Shown here: one piece after another, positions 44,944 to 54,738 of the stretch | Layout of the letters: every line of letters starts with the position of its first letter | How positions within the stretch are numbered: position 1 is the stretch's first letter | Notes under the pieces: generated by a model | Database searches by the model: none | What the model was told of the DNA's origin: nothing | The model's input: the letters and a program-made list of their open reading frames with translations, nothing else | Position numbers and translations under genes: made by a program | Source: Clostridiaceae bacterium BRH_c20a | GTDB lineage: Bacteria > Bacillota > Peptococcia > Peptococcales > BICA1-8 | NCBI GenBank assembly: GCA_000961765.1 | Contig: LADT01000090.1 | Span: 1-64,000, forward strand | Reading direction: 5' to 3' | DNA: 64,000 nt

Positions 44944-47163
44944 ATGTTTGACTTAAAGAGCTTTCGAGAAAATAATCTTAAAATGACACAGGCAGAATTT
45001 GCAAATCATATTGGGGTTCGTCAAGATTATGTTTCAAGGTTAGAGCAATCTACAGAACAAATCCCTCTTGAAGTACTGGTGAAAATAGCTAACTTTACAG
45101 GAACAACTCTTGATGAATTAATCAAATACAAACGTCCGACCCCAAAACCTTTGGAGATAGATGACACTTGGCGTAGTGCTGACTTTACTAAACGTACGAT
45201 AGTTGATTACATAAATGAGTGCGGAATACGTTATCGTAGCCAGTGGGGTGAGAATTATGATAAGTATATAAGTGAACTCAGAGATAGAGTGGAAAGGGTG
45301 ATCGCGAAGCCCAAAGTTGCAATTGTGGGTCATTCTGATGTAGGTAAAAGTAGATTGATAAATTCAATTATTGGTTCAGAGAAAATGCCTACTTCATGGA
45401 CACCAACAACTTCAATAACTGTTTATATTAAGCATATAAAAGATAGACCAAATTATATTGAGGAGGAGGCTTGGATTTTTAGAACCTCACCTGATGGTAT
45501 TGTTGGTTGGGATGAAAAAAAATTAAATAATGAAGAATATTGCAGGTCTTGGAAGTTGGCAGGAGGAAGTGCTGATATTCTGAAGGATTATGGTACTCGA
45601 CAAGGGGAAATGTATGGAACAAACGAGGCTGGTGCTGCTGTAATCTTTGTTGACAGTGAAATTTTGAAAAATTGTGATGTTATTGATTTGCCGGGCTTTG
45701 GAACTGGCGATCGTGTTGAAGATGACACAATGACTTTAAAAGCAAAGGAATTTGCTGATGTTTTGATTTACATGTCACATGCTGGACAGTTTATGCAAGG
45801 TGGAAGCATAGAATATCTGAAAGAAGCTATTAACTCATTAAATGTTATTGAAAATATAAAAGAAAATGAACTCAAGCCACTTTCAAATCTGTTCGTGATT
45901 GCATCGCATGCTCATACTGTCGATGGAGGTAATCCTAAATCACTGACCACTATACTTGATAATGGTTGTTCCAGATTGCTACAAACAATGCCTAAAGCAT
46001 TCTGGAACAATAAAAAGGAAATATCCGGGCACGATTATAACTACGATATTATTAGAAGCCGGTTTTTTACATATACAACTGATATTGAACGATTGAGAGT
46101 AGAATTCGAAAAAGAAATAAAAATTTTGGTGGAAAAGCTACCGCAAATTATCAATGAAAAAGCAAAGGATTTTGTAAGGCAGTATATCAAAGATACTGGT
46201 GTTAATATGGATAACGAAATAGCCGAATATAATAACATTATTGCCGAACGTGACAAATATGAACTTTTATTAAAGGAAATCAAAAAAAACGAACCTAAGA
46301 GAGCAAACGAAAACCAAAATCGTAGAATGGACTTGATCTCTGATATTAAAAAAATGTCGTTCTCCTCTGTAGAAAAATTTGCAGATGAATATGGTCGTGT
46401 TATATCGACGGACAAAATTGTTTCTATTATCAAAGAAAAAGGCTTTAAGAAAAAGAAAGAAGATATTCAGTCCTTGGTAAGTTTTATTAATTCAACCTTA
46501 CAACATAAAATGCAGGATATCTTAAAAGGCCACTCTGATGACTTAAAAGAAAAAATTGATAAGTACCTTGCAGACTTTGAAGGTAGCATCAAGAGTAATA
46601 ATTTTTCTGTGGATGTTGGAGATATTAAGTTTTCCTTTGATGTAACGAAGGCGTTTGCTTCCGGATTAGCAGGAGCGGTTACGTTTGGTGGATTGGCATT
46701 TTGGGCGGCTTCAATGGGAAATTTAGGTGCGTACATTCTTGTGGCCAAGGGTGTAAGTTTGCTATCTGCACTTGGTATCTCGGTTGCAGGAGGGACAGCT
46801 GGAGCGACGGCAGCTGTATCTGCAATAGGTGGTCCAATTGTGCTAGGTATCGCACTGGCTATTATTGCAGCAATTTCAGTATTTGCACTTTTGTCTGGTG
46901 GCTGGGAAAAGAGTTTGGCTAAGAAGATTGTTAAGGAGTATGATTCAAAGAATTGCTTGATGAAATACAAAGAGGGTATCGAACAGTTCTGGACAGATAC
47001 CGTAAATGCATTTAATGTAGCAGCTGATGCTCTGGATAAGGAGTGGAAGGGATATATTTGCAATCTTGAAGAAATGGTATCCTCATATAACATTGGAGAT
47101 ATCCAACATAAGATTAAAGCAGCAGAGGAATTTAAAAATTTTCTTTCAGGCATTCCGCTATAA
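44944..47163 (+). CDS. Dynamin-family GTPase with N-terminal XRE helix-turn-helix
   Basis: 739 residues from the ATG at 44944, preceded by AAGGAGG at the right spacing (an ATG at 44929 lies before that site). Residues 1-65 are an XRE-type DNA-binding domain (M-T-Q-A-E-F-A-N-H-I-G-V-R-Q-D-Y-V-S-R-L). A dynamin-like GTPase domain follows: G-H-S-D-V-G-K-S near 129-136 (G1), a T-P-T-T-S region (G2), D-L-P-G-F-G near 249-254 (G3), and I-A-S-H-A-H near 320 (in place of the usual G4). A coiled-coil stalk precedes two or three hydrophobic segments near 574-660 and a helical end. Dynamin-like proteins remodel membranes. A DNA-binding domain on one is rare, so it may sense or be controlled through DNA. 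Operator upstream suggests self-regulation. Confidence 0.8.
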   Translation: MFDLKSFRENNLKMTQAEFANHIGVRQDYVSRLEQSTEQIPLEVLVKIANFTGTTLDELIKYKRPTPKPLEIDDTWRSADFTKRTIVDYINECGIRYRSQWGENYDKYISELRDRVERVIAKPKVAIVGHSDVGKSRLINSIIGSEKMPTSWTPTTSITVYIKHIKDRPNYIEEEAWIFRTSPDGIVGWDEKKLNNEEYCRSWKLAGGSADILKDYGTRQGEMYGTNEAGAAVIFVDSEILKNCDVIDLPGFGTGDRVEDDTMTLKAKEFADVLIYMSHAGQFMQGGSIEYLKEAINSLNVIENIKENELKPLSNLFVIASHAHTVDGGNPKSLTTILDNGCSRLLQTMPKAFWNNKKEISGHDYNYDIIRSRFFTYTTDIERLRVEFEKEIKILVEKLPQIINEKAKDFVRQYIKDTGVNMDNEIAEYNNIIAERDKYELLLKEIKKNEPKRANENQNRRMDLISDIKKMSFSSVEKFADEYGRVISTDKIVSIIKEKGFKKKKEDIQSLVSFINSTLQHKMQDILKGHSDDLKEKIDKYLADFEGSIKSNNFSVDVGDIKFSFDVTKAFASGLAGAVTFGGLAFWAASMGNLGAYILVAKGVSLLSALGISVAGGTAGATAAVSAIGGPIVLGIALAIIAAISVFALLSGGWEKSLAKKIVKEYDSKNCLMKYKEGIEQFWTDTVNAFNVAADALDKEWKGYICNLEEMVSSYNIGDIQHKIKAAEEFKNFLSGIPL

Positions 47164-47223
47164 AGAATTGGTTTGAAGTGATAAATAAGTGGGATGCCTT
47201 GAATAAAGAGAGGAAGGATAATC

Positions 47224-48376
47224 ATGGAACAGTTGAAATTGTTTGAAGACCTTATCGCTTCAAATAATATTTGGGATGCACATACAGTAGGTAAAAAACC
47301 TCTACGGCAAAGACCTTGGCAATAAAGATATTTTCAGTAAGTATTTTGATTTTATATGTACAATCGCAAATTATCCAATAGAAATCAAAACGAGGAAATA
47401 CTTTATCAGTGAAGCTGAAACAGCACTTGTATTCTACTCTGAAAATGCCGAAATGAACACTGAACAATTAATGTTCATTAAAGCCTGTAGGGACAAGCTC
47501 ATGAATATCTCAAATGCAATTACTGAATTGGAGCAAGAGCTTATCTCTAAGCACAATAACAAGCTTATTGCAGACAATAACGAATTGTTGACAGAATTGG
47601 TCGATCTTAAAAGCAAGCTATTTTCTGCAAAGAAACAAGAAGATTTTGACGCTTTTCTCATTAAGGTAAACGAGAAGGAAAACACTATTTTGAAAGAGGT
47701 TCTCACTAATGAGCAAAAGGCATTATATGACACGCTAACAAAGGAATACTCCGTCATTATAAGCGATAAGATGATGGAACTTAATCTGCTAAGCAATACA
47801 GAATACAATAGAACGGCGGTAAAGGATTTTAAGTTTGTATTTGATGAAATCAGAGATAATGAAGCAAAATATAAAAATAGCCAATCTCAGCTTTTTACAC
47901 TCGTATCAAAGCGATTATTCTCATATGATCCGGCAAAATTGTTTAATGAAACGCTAATATATTACAACCATGTCTATTCGTTTATATTTAGCAAGTTGGA
48001 TTATACGGAATTTATTAATGCAGTTATAAAGCAAGAAGCAAGGAATACTTTTGAGAGATCTGGAGATATCAATTTAGAACTACCAAAAGAACTTGTTCCA
48101 TTTTACTCTCAGTATGTTCCGGTTGATGTGGAGATTGTCTTAAATGATCTGACTTCGGTTAAACTTTATCCTGCAAATAGATTAAAGTCTTTGCAAAATG
48201 AATATAACCTCGGTGATAAATATTTTGTATTTGCAACCCGGGAAAGCGACCCAATTGCAATAATGGATGGCAAGATCGTAACCTGTGCTCATGGAAGTAA
48301 GCTTCCCCAAATTGAGATAATTGCTTCAAATTTTGATGCATACATACATGAATTGCTTAATGCTATGAAGATATGA
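47224..48376 (+). pseudogene. Companion of the XRE-dynamin gene, broken by a frameshift
   Basis: The ATG at 47224 has GAGAGGAAGG upstream and reads M-E-Q-L-K-L-F-E-D-L-I-A-S to a stop at about 47325. The sequence continues in another frame from CTC TAC GGC at about 47298 (L-Y-G-K-D-L-G-N-K-D-I-F-S-K-Y-F-D) to 48376, with no stop. The shift falls in the A-run of GGTAAAAAACCTC at about 47289-47301. Joined, it would be about 384 residues, with a central coiled-coil (residues about 85-200) and no membrane segment. Unknown family. Its position right after the dynamin-like gene suggests a partner. A sequencing error would restore the gene. Confidence 0.55.
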
Positions 48377-48550
48377 ATTTCTAAGTGTTTTCTTAGAAAT
48401 GGATTGAATTTTAATAGAAACTATGTTCCTGAACTTTCATTGATAAAATCGTATTTTAATTTTCATAAACCATCAGATAGGGCTTTTAATAAAGAGGAGC
48501 TAAAAGAAATCAAATTATAAATAATATTGAAAAAAAAGGGGGTTACCAGC

Positions 48551-48760
48551 ATGCCGGCAAACAAGAGAGATAAAGCTTCGGATGTTTTTAACAGCACAAA
48601 TTATGCATTTTGTAGTAAAGTCAGCTTCTCTGAGGCATTTCCGCAGATTAAAAATATCAGAGCTGAAGTTGAAGAGGATGGGGAAGGAGTATACGGACTC
48701 AGTTGTAAGATAAAAATTTGCCAATGGACAAGTACAAATCATGATGGTTTCTCCAAATAC
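48551..48760 (+). pseudogene. Truncated hypothetical gene
   Basis: ATG at 48551 after AAAGGGGGTTACCAGC reads M-P-A-N-K-R-D-K-A-S-D-V-F-N-S and stays coding-like to about residue 65. From about 48745 the + frame runs into the antisense of a recombinase start, so the 3' end was lost when the mobile fragment joined. No family recognised. Confidence 0.45.
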
Positions 48761-48842
48761 CGCGCTCTGTCACTCCAAGATTCCTTAATGCATCCATTAT
48801 ATGCGGAATCATTTGATTGACATCCATTGCTTTTTCGTCCAT
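48745..48842 (-). pseudogene. N-terminal stub of a tyrosine-recombinase-like protein
   Basis: On the minus strand an ATG at 48842 with GGGAGTGGTATTC upstream opens M-D-E-K-A-M-D-V-N-Q-M-I-P, then I-M-D-A-L-R-N-L-G-V-T-E-R, resembling the start of a phage-type integrase core-binding domain. It then runs out of similarity. It is truncated after about 33 codons by junction to the + strand gene at 48551. Just upstream are the TTATCCCGAC repeats expected near a recombinase end. Confidence 0.4.
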
Positions 48843-48933
48843 GAATACCACTCCCTAGAAAAAAGTCAGAATTGCTATTCTGCTATTTTCATTATGGGCA
48901 TTCTTGGAACAAGGCAAGTACTTTTTCGAAAGT

Positions 48934-49099
48934 TATCCCGACTTATTCGTGTGATGATATAGATCCAATTTTTTCTGGGCGACATCGGGCATAAAATTAT
49001 CCCGACTTTATCAGCTGCATTTTTCACAAAAATACCTTATAAAAGTTTGTTGTGGATAGTACCGCCTAGATTGTCGGGATAATTGTTCGGTCGGGATAA
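48934..49099. repeat. Four TTATCCCGAC repeats at a mobile-element edge
   Basis: TTATCCCGAC occurs at 48934-48943 and 48998-49007, and its reverse complement GTCGGGATAA at 49073-49082 and 49090-49099, two in each direction within 166 bases. This arrangement is like the recombinase-binding arm and core sites at one end of a tyrosine-recombinase element. It lies just upstream of the truncated recombinase start. Confidence 0.55.
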
Positions 49100-49184
49100 C
49101 TACAACACAAGACGCCAGTCTTATGTTGAAATACAGGGTATGGTTGGTTTCAGATTTACCGGCCGAAAAAGAAAGAGCAGGAGG

Positions 49185-49403
49185 TCATCGCTCCTGCCCA
49201 CGGTGTTTTTGATTTCTGCTTCGTGCACCCATTTCTTTTTCCGTTGTGCTAAAGTCAACACCAGTGAAGTGTTCGGCATCAAGAATATACTCCTGGTTGC
49301 TATAAGCTCCACGTATCATTGCTTCGGCCTGCTGTGCATTTTCAGCTTCGATTTCGATGGTCATGCAAAGTGTTTCCTTGATTTCTACCTGATAGGTTTT
49401 CAT
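49185..49403 (-). CDS. DpnD/PcfM-family protein
   Basis: 72 residues, ribosome site GGAGGTTTTGCC upstream of the ATG at 49403. M-K-T-Y-Q-V-E-I-K-E-T-L then I-E-I-E-A-E-N-A-Q-Q-A and Y-I-L-D-A-E-H-F-T-G-V-D-F follow the DpnD/PcfM C-terminal pattern, found on conjugative elements of Firmicutes (with Dpn-type restriction or plasmid pCF10 transfer genes). Function unknown. Here it marks the remains of an integrative conjugative element. Confidence 0.75.
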   Translation of the reverse strand: MKTYQVEIKETLCMTIEIEAENAQQAEAMIRGAYSNQEYILDAEHFTGVDFSTTEKEMGARSRNQKHRGQER

Positions 49404-49433
49404 AAGGGCAAAACCTCCTTTCTTGGTTTTTCG

Positions 49434-49465
49434 GCAAAGAAAAAAGGCACTGATTTTTCAGTGCC
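49434..49465 (-). terminator. Terminator of the abiE operon (minus strand)
   Basis: GGCACTGA (49446-49453) and TCAGTGCC (49458-49465) with a 4-base loop. On the minus strand a T-rich tract follows, making a rho-independent terminator 66 bases after the AbiEii stop. It separates the abiE operon from the downstream DpnD/PcfM gene. Confidence 0.75.
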
Positions 49466-49530
49466 CAGATTTATGTTCCCCTTTGCTTCTCCCTAAAGTT
49501 TGCTATAATTACGCAATTCCTCTCCTATAC

Positions 49531-50487
49531 TCAATTTCCATCTCTCTGTCTGATTTTCCACAATGCCATTGGGTGTGATTTGATGCGACAAATAATATCA
49601 GCATCATCGAACAACAGCTCCGGCTTATACTCTTTTGCTTCAAACTGCTCCAGAAATTCCTGTTCCTGAGGTGTTAATGCCATTAATTCCGATATATACC
49701 CCTTTGCGGCTTTTTTAGCTAAATCCAAGTCAAATAAATCATGTTTGGTTAACACCGGAAGCAAATCCGTCTTGATTTTATATTTTGTAATACCATCAAT
49801 AGCCCCTGTATCAAAGCTTTTATTTATTTCCCTGGCTGATATTGCCGCGTAGAACACCACACACTTTCTGAGAAGCTGTTCTTCGCTTTCATCAAACAGC
49901 CTGAACTTAATCATATTGTAAACATCATATAAATCTCGTGCCGCAGCTCTGCTTATCAGCGCATTAATCTTGCTGCCGAAAATCTCAAGAGCATTAAGGC
50001 AATTCAAATTATATTCACTTTCGAAGTGTTCTGTAATGATTTTCATTTCTTGTACCGGGAAAATATGTGCTCTTAAAGAATAGTTGATTTCTATCTTAAT
50101 GGTATCTTTGTTGCCACCGCAATTAACATACTCATAAACCCAAGAATCAAGACTGTGGGGTGTTTTGGTTTTGGGACTGAGCCTGTATCCATTAAGGGCC
50201 ATAAATTTTGCAAGAGCTGTGTTTATCATTATTCTGTTTTGCAGCATTTCTTCTTTACTGTCATTGCCTAAATAATCAAGGTCAATATCCACGGACAATC
50301 TTGGAAGATTAAATATTGTTAAATTTATTGCAGTTCCGCCTTTTAAAGCTAATTTACCCTTCAATATCGGATCGCTGTTTATATATTCTAAGATATCCGC
50401 CAAGCGATAGACCTTTTCCAATGTATCCCGGATAAATCCAAATTTGGACGCTCTTTGAGAAATATAGTTTTTGTCATAGCTATACAA
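49531..50487 (-). CDS. AbiEii-type nucleotidyltransferase toxin
   Basis: 318 residues. G-G-T-A near 50-53 followed by S-V-D-I-D-L-D near 65-71 is the G-[GS]-x(n)-D-x-D nucleotidyltransferase core of AbiEii/AbiGii toxins. A conserved helical C-terminal half follows. Such toxins inhibit growth by nucleotide transfer to tRNA or related targets and cause phage abortive infection. The start overlaps the antitoxin stop by 8 bases. Minus-strand operon 51238 to 49531. Confidence 0.9.
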   Translation of the reverse strand: MYSYDKNYISQRASKFGFIRDTLEKVYRLADILEYINSDPILKGKLALKGGTAINLTIFNLPRLSVDIDLDYLGNDSKEEMLQNRIMINTALAKFMALNGYRLSPKTKTPHSLDSWVYEYVNCGGNKDTIKIEINYSLRAHIFPVQEMKIITEHFESEYNLNCLNALEIFGSKINALISRAAARDLYDVYNMIKFRLFDESEEQLLRKCVVFYAAISAREINKSFDTGAIDGITKYKIKTDLLPVLTKHDLFDLDLAKKAAKGYISELMALTPQEQEFLEQFEAKEYKPELLFDDADIICRIKSHPMALWKIRQRDGN

Positions 50488-51238
50488 GGGGCATACCTCC
50501 TTGCTCTACCATATGAAAAATACCATCGGGAACAACCAATTTCCATTGATTATTGTACGTAGTGCTTTCTTTCGTTAAATATCTGGTGCTTTTTCCGGTT
50601 TTACTTTTGCAGTAATCTATAAATTCACCGGAAAGATGCAGTTGATCTTTATAATGCTCCAATAGAAAGCCTGTTTTCTGATATAAAAACTGCATTTCAT
50701 AAGCAGACAAATACTTGATTAATTGATTCTCATCTAAATAAGGGATAGAAGTGATGCAATTTAAGAGTTCTTCCAGTCCCCCTATTTTTTCAAAATCCTT
50801 TATACTATCCACTATAGTTCGCTCTAACGAAGTAACCCGAATCCCCTTTGTGTTTTTTGGAGAAATTACTCCTAAATCAAATTTTGAAGGAACATACTTA
50901 TAAGTGATGCCCTCAAATTCAAAATCAGTAAACCTTTTCAAAGATGATACATATATTTCGTAAAACACCTGATTAGATATTCCCATATATTCGAAAGCAG
51001 AATGATGCGATAAATAAGCAGTTTCATTTATTGCACAGGCGATATGATACTTAGACGCTATTACCTGTTCGTCAGCAACGTTTACGCAAGTATAAAGATT
51101 GTTTCTGATTTTTTTTACAAGTCCTTTTTTAGAAAGTCTTAACACAAGAGAAGAAGCCGTTTTTTTATTGCCTACAAGATCGCATACATCATTCAAAGTA
51201 AAAGTATTCATTTTTGAAAGCTCTGCATATCCGACCAT
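50480..51238 (-). CDS. AbiEi-type antitoxin (transcriptional regulator)
   Basis: 252 residues from the ATG at 51238 (AGAGGTGATTAGC upstream); an earlier frame to 51292 has no ribosome site. The N-terminal winged helix (F-T-L-N-D-V-C-D-L-V-G-N-K-K-T-A-S) fits the AbiEi antitoxin domain, which represses the operon and blocks the toxin. The C-terminal half is the alpha/beta AbiEi_C-like part (T-S-L-E-R-T-I-V-D near 140). Cognate of the overlapping AbiEii. Confidence 0.88.
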   Translation of the reverse strand: MVGYAELSKMNTFTLNDVCDLVGNKKTASSLVLRLSKKGLVKKIRNNLYTCVNVADEQVIASKYHIACAINETAYLSHHSAFEYMGISNQVFYEIYVSSLKRFTDFEFEGITYKYVPSKFDLGVISPKNTKGIRVTSLERTIVDSIKDFEKIGGLEELLNCITSIPYLDENQLIKYLSAYEMQFLYQKTGFLLEHYKDQLHLSGEFIDYCKSKTGKSTRYLTKESTTYNNQWKLVVPDGIFHMVEQGGMPLV

Positions 51239-51437
51239 GCTAATCACCTCTTTAAATCTAGCTACGTTTTCTTTATTTTTAAAGATTATCAATCAGATTT
51301 TAAATATATTATTTCTTGAAATATATCATCTTATTCTCTATATGTAAAGATATATTTGAAAATTTTGAAGTAAAAACAGCAAATAAAACTTTCAGTTTAT
51401 TCGCGTTCCCGTGGCTGCCGTATCTTTAAGGTGATTT

Positions 51438-52040
51438 TCAGATAGTCATTATAATCCTTTCCACGTTTGGGGGGGCGTCGGAAACAGTATAAGGAGTAGG
51501 GAGGATAGCTTGAAGCGTTTTTGCTGCCAGCCGTCCAGCCGTGTCGTTGTCCAGATGTAAAGCGATTTCCTTTATTTGTGGGAAGTCTTTTAAGTATTGC
51601 ATGAGTGCGGCAGGTGGGGTGCTTTCCTCAATAATCTTTTTCGGCATATAGATTCCCGCAAGGGACAGGCAATTTTCCTGCCGCCAGTCCTTACCGGAAA
51701 GCAGTTCCAACGTACCATGGGATAATAAATCAATAGCGCTTTCAAATAAGTGCAGTTTGCGGCATTCGTTCCTGGCTGGGATAGAGAAGGAGAAGTGCTT
51801 GTCACTTCCGTTCACTTCCCCCATAAACCGTTTGCCAAAAGTTCCACGGAGAGTAGCATATTTGGGAACGCCATGCCGGTCAAAACCGATAAAGACGGCG
51901 TTGTGATAATCACGGTTTTCATATAGCTGTTTGGTACGGATACAGTAGTCTATAATCTCCCGGTGAATGCCGCGCCCCATGAGGTAGGTAATCACGTGGT
52001 CATTGTTTTCATTTTTCTCAGGTAGGAGCAGTTTTTTAGG
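51438..52040 (-). pseudogene. DUF3991/TOPRIM mobile-element protein, truncated at its N-terminus
   Basis: The minus-strand frame is open from 52040 to 51438: P-K-K-L-L-L-P-E-K-N-E-N, then V-I-T-Y-L-M-G-R-G-I. This is the DUF3991 start, followed by a TOPRIM domain (E-I-A-L-H-L-D-N-D-T-A-G-R near 145 from the GTG at 51995). Such proteins belong to primase/relaxase-linked genes of Firmicute conjugative elements. The frame runs exactly up to the TGTAAGAC end of the neighbouring transposon at 52041, so insertion of that element removed the start. The shorter frame from 51995 has no ribosome site. Confidence 0.7.
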
Positions 52041-52160
52041 TGTAAGACTTCAAATTAATATCAATATTAACTGCAGATAAATGTCAGATTATTTCTATGT
52101 CTGTTACTATTTATAGTAATTATTTGCATTTCTTAACGTCATATTTCGGATAAAACTGTT

Positions 52161-52182
52161 GACCTTCTCAGGTCTTTTTTTT
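52161..52182 (+). terminator. Short terminator inside the transposon's left region
   Basis: GACCT (52161-52165) and AGGTC (52170-52174) with TCTC loop and eight T. It may block read-through into the transposon genes. Confidence 0.5.
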
Positions 52183-52213
52183 ATTCTGTTATTAAATATA
52201 TCAGAAAGGAAAA

Positions 52214-52276
52214 GGGAAGAACCTCTACAGCCTGCAAGCCCGGTTCTTCCCTAAAGGGTTATCCGTAATCGGATAA
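52214..52276. repeat. Two hairpins before the DUF6431 gene
   Basis: GGGAAGAACC (52214-52223) is complementary to GGTTCTTCCC (52242-52251), 10 bases exactly. TTATCCG (52259-52265) and CGGATAA (52270-52276) form a second small hairpin. They sit between the element's end and its first gene and may bind transposase or shield translation. Confidence 0.5.
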
Positions 52277-52290
52277 TCCACCCATAACTT

Positions 52291-52924
52291 ATGGTAAGAT
52301 TATTTTTAAATTTATGCAAGTGTTTTCAGACAATTAAATCCAATAATGATTACCAGATATATCTCTCCTATACAGATAACGCCAGTCCTGACATTATTCC
52401 CTGTCCCTTTCCCTCTTGTGGAGCGAAGGGTAATTATCATGGCTGTGGTTGTTACACCAGAACGCTTATCTGTTATACATCTGGTCATGTAGAGAGACAC
52501 GAAATAACCGTCACTCGTACCGAATGTGCCTCCTGTGGGCATTCTCATGCCATTCTAGCACCTGTCATTATCCCTTATTCACCTTTCAGCTTTCACTTTG
52601 TCATTTCTCTTCTTTATGATTTTATTACACATAAATTTAGTACTGTTACGGCCTTGTGTTTGGAATACGATATCTGTATCTACACTATACCGCATTTATC
52701 ACCGTTTTATCGAGGACAGGAAGCTGATGCTTGGTATGATGGAGGCGGCATCCACACAAGCGCGTAAGCTTCTTGACAAGCTTGCAAACACCGATTTTTT
52801 TGGAATAGTCGATTGCCTGCTTCATGATTTTTATAGAAGCAACCATGCCTCCTTCTTGCAAGCCAGATGCAGGATACGACTAAGCCGGAATACCCTGCAC
52901 ACTACTTCCATTCCCTCCCCATAG
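52291..52924 (+). pseudogene. DUF6431-like zinc-binding protein, frameshifted
   Basis: The first frame (52291-52767) has C-P-F-P-S-C-G-A-K-G-N-Y then C-A-S-C-G-H-S-H, two CxxC-type knuckles of a zinc ribbon as in DUF6431 proteins. After about 52665 coding passes to another frame that reads I-S-V-S-T-L-Y-R-I-Y-H-R-F to 52924. Joined it would be about 210 residues. DUF6431 proteins accompany the DDE transposase and ATPase of this transposon type. One frameshift, so not functional unless corrected. Confidence 0.6.
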
Positions 52925-52981
52925 GTTGGAAATCGACTGTGTAGCAGGTGCATGCTACACTGCTGATGGAGGTGATTTACA

Positions 52982-54030
52982 ATGGATCAACATAAAAAAT
53001 TCATTGAAGAGGCATCCATACGGCTAGCATTAATACAACCGGCATATAACGAAACCTATCCGGATGCCTCAAAACGGGCTTATTTCTGTCGCGTCACAGA
53101 AAAACCTATTAAGATGCCTGATGGCAGGGAGATGAGGTATTCCCCTGGGACGTTGGCCTGCTGGGAATCGGATTACCGCAGGGGAGGGTTTGATGCACTA
53201 ATACCAAAAGTCAGGTGTGATTCAGGTAAAAGCAGACGGCTTGATGATGATGCAATAGCAGCAATCTATCGTATCAGGGAAGAGTTTCCAAAGATTAATG
53301 CAAAGGAAATCCACCTTAAGCTGATTTCCGACGGCATCATCAACCAGAAGGATGTATCCCTTTCTACCGTGCAGCGCTATGTGAAAAACCATAACCTGAA
53401 GGGTGCCGCCTGCCCCGGACTAAAAGATCGGAAGGCTTTTGAAGAGGAGTTCGCCTGCGGCATGTACCAAGGGGATTCTTTATATGGACCATATATCGTG
53501 GAAAACAGGATACGCCGTAGGACATACCTGATTATGCTGCTGGATGACAAGTCACGGATGATTGTGGGTGGCCGGTTTTTCTATAATGACAATGCCTACA
53601 ACTTCCAGAAGGTGCTTAAAGATGCCATCTCTACCTATGGTATTCCACAAAAAACGTATGTAGATAATGGTTCACCCTATAAAAACGAACAACTTTCCCT
53701 CATATGCGGTAGTCTTGGTATTGTATTAATACATACTCCTGTAAGGGATGGAGCTATAAGGGAAAAATTGAACGAAATTTCAGAACTCTCCGTAACCGGT
53801 TTCTAAATATACTTGATACCTCGGAAATCACATCACTTGAGATGCTTAATTCAAAACTCTTTGAATATATTAGGAAACATAACACGACAGTACACGGTGC
53901 TACCGGGCAGACCCCGTCGGATCGTTATCTGAGGGATATTTCCCATGCAAGAATGCCGGTAAGCTCTGATTGGCTTAACAGTTGCTTTATGAATCGTGTC
54001 AAAAGGCGTGTAAAGAATGATGCCACTATT
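52982..54030 (+). pseudogene. DDE (rve/Mu-type) transposase, frameshifted and 3'-truncated
   Basis: ATG at 52982 after GGAGGTGATTTACA. The N-terminal helix-turn-helix part contains W-E-S-D-Y-R-R-G-G-F-D-A-L. Catalytic region: Y-Q-G-D-S (first D near 160), Y-V-D-N-G-S-P-Y-K-N (second D near 225). The third residue is in another frame: after about 53750 the coding continues as K-G-K-I-E-R-N-F-R-T-L-R-N-R-F with the catalytic E. So the frame closing at 53806 is a frameshift. The + frame then runs to about 54030, where it joins ATPase sequence. Integrase-type transposase of an IS21/Tn7-like system. Confidence 0.75.
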
Positions 54031-54725
54031 ATCTTAAGAATAATCCGGGAATCGGCGTATTTACAGCCGGAGCCGGTCAGGGGAAGACATTTTCCCTACG
54101 CTGTTTCAGCAGTAAACTTAATCCTAATATCACGAAGTTCACCTATATATGTCTTTCCACCATCACTACCACTGAGTTCTACAGGCAACTGTGCAGTTGT
54201 ATAGGCATTGATGCGCAATATAAGAAATCGGTGATGTTTAAGAGCATCCAGGAGTACTTCGAGAACATGAGCCTAAACAAGAAAATCCATCACATAGTCT
54301 GTCTGGATGAAGCGCAGTATTTAAACAGTGATATCTTCAGGGATCTCAAAATGCTGACTAATTTCTCCATGGATTCGAAAAACTGCTTTTCCCTCGTGCT
54401 ACTTGGACAGCCCATGCTTAATAGCATACTGATGAGGCAGCCTCACGAAGCTCTCAGGCAGAGAATTATCATCAGTTATAATTTTGGAGGTATTCAGGAA
54501 ACAGAGGCAGTTGGATACATAAGAAACCGATTTACGCTTGTTGGGGCTTCTCCTTCCATAATGGATGATAATGCCATGCTTTCCGCTTATAGTAGTTCGG
54601 GAGGTTCTATAAGGAAGCTCAATCTTATCATCACAAAAGCACTCATTATTGGGACCCAGCACAATAAACAGACCATTGATACGGACATCATCCTTGCAGC
54701 TGTCAATGAGATTGAACTGGTATAG
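54030..54725 (+). pseudogene. AAA ATPase of the transposon, N-terminally truncated
   Basis: Reading from AAT AAT CCG GGA at about 54037 gives N-N-P-G-I-G-V-F-T-A-G-A-G-Q-G-K-T, a Walker A, then continuous coding through H-I-V-C-L-D-E-A-Q-Y (Walker B) to 54725. The shorter ATG frame at 54231 is an internal start. The ATPase N-terminus and the transposase C-terminus are both absent, so an internal deletion fused the two genes. It is of the ExeA/TniB/TnsC type that selects targets for DDE transposases. Confidence 0.7.
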
Positions 54726-54738
54726 GAGGTTAATAAAA

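Noticed and set aside
46467-47225. 252-codon minus-strand frame under the dynamin gene
   Set aside because: A shadow of the repetitive hydrophobic codons of the dynamin-like protein; no ribosome site.
49083-49496. 137-codon + strand frame
   Set aside because: It is antisense to the DpnD/PcfM gene and the abiE terminator, which are better supported.
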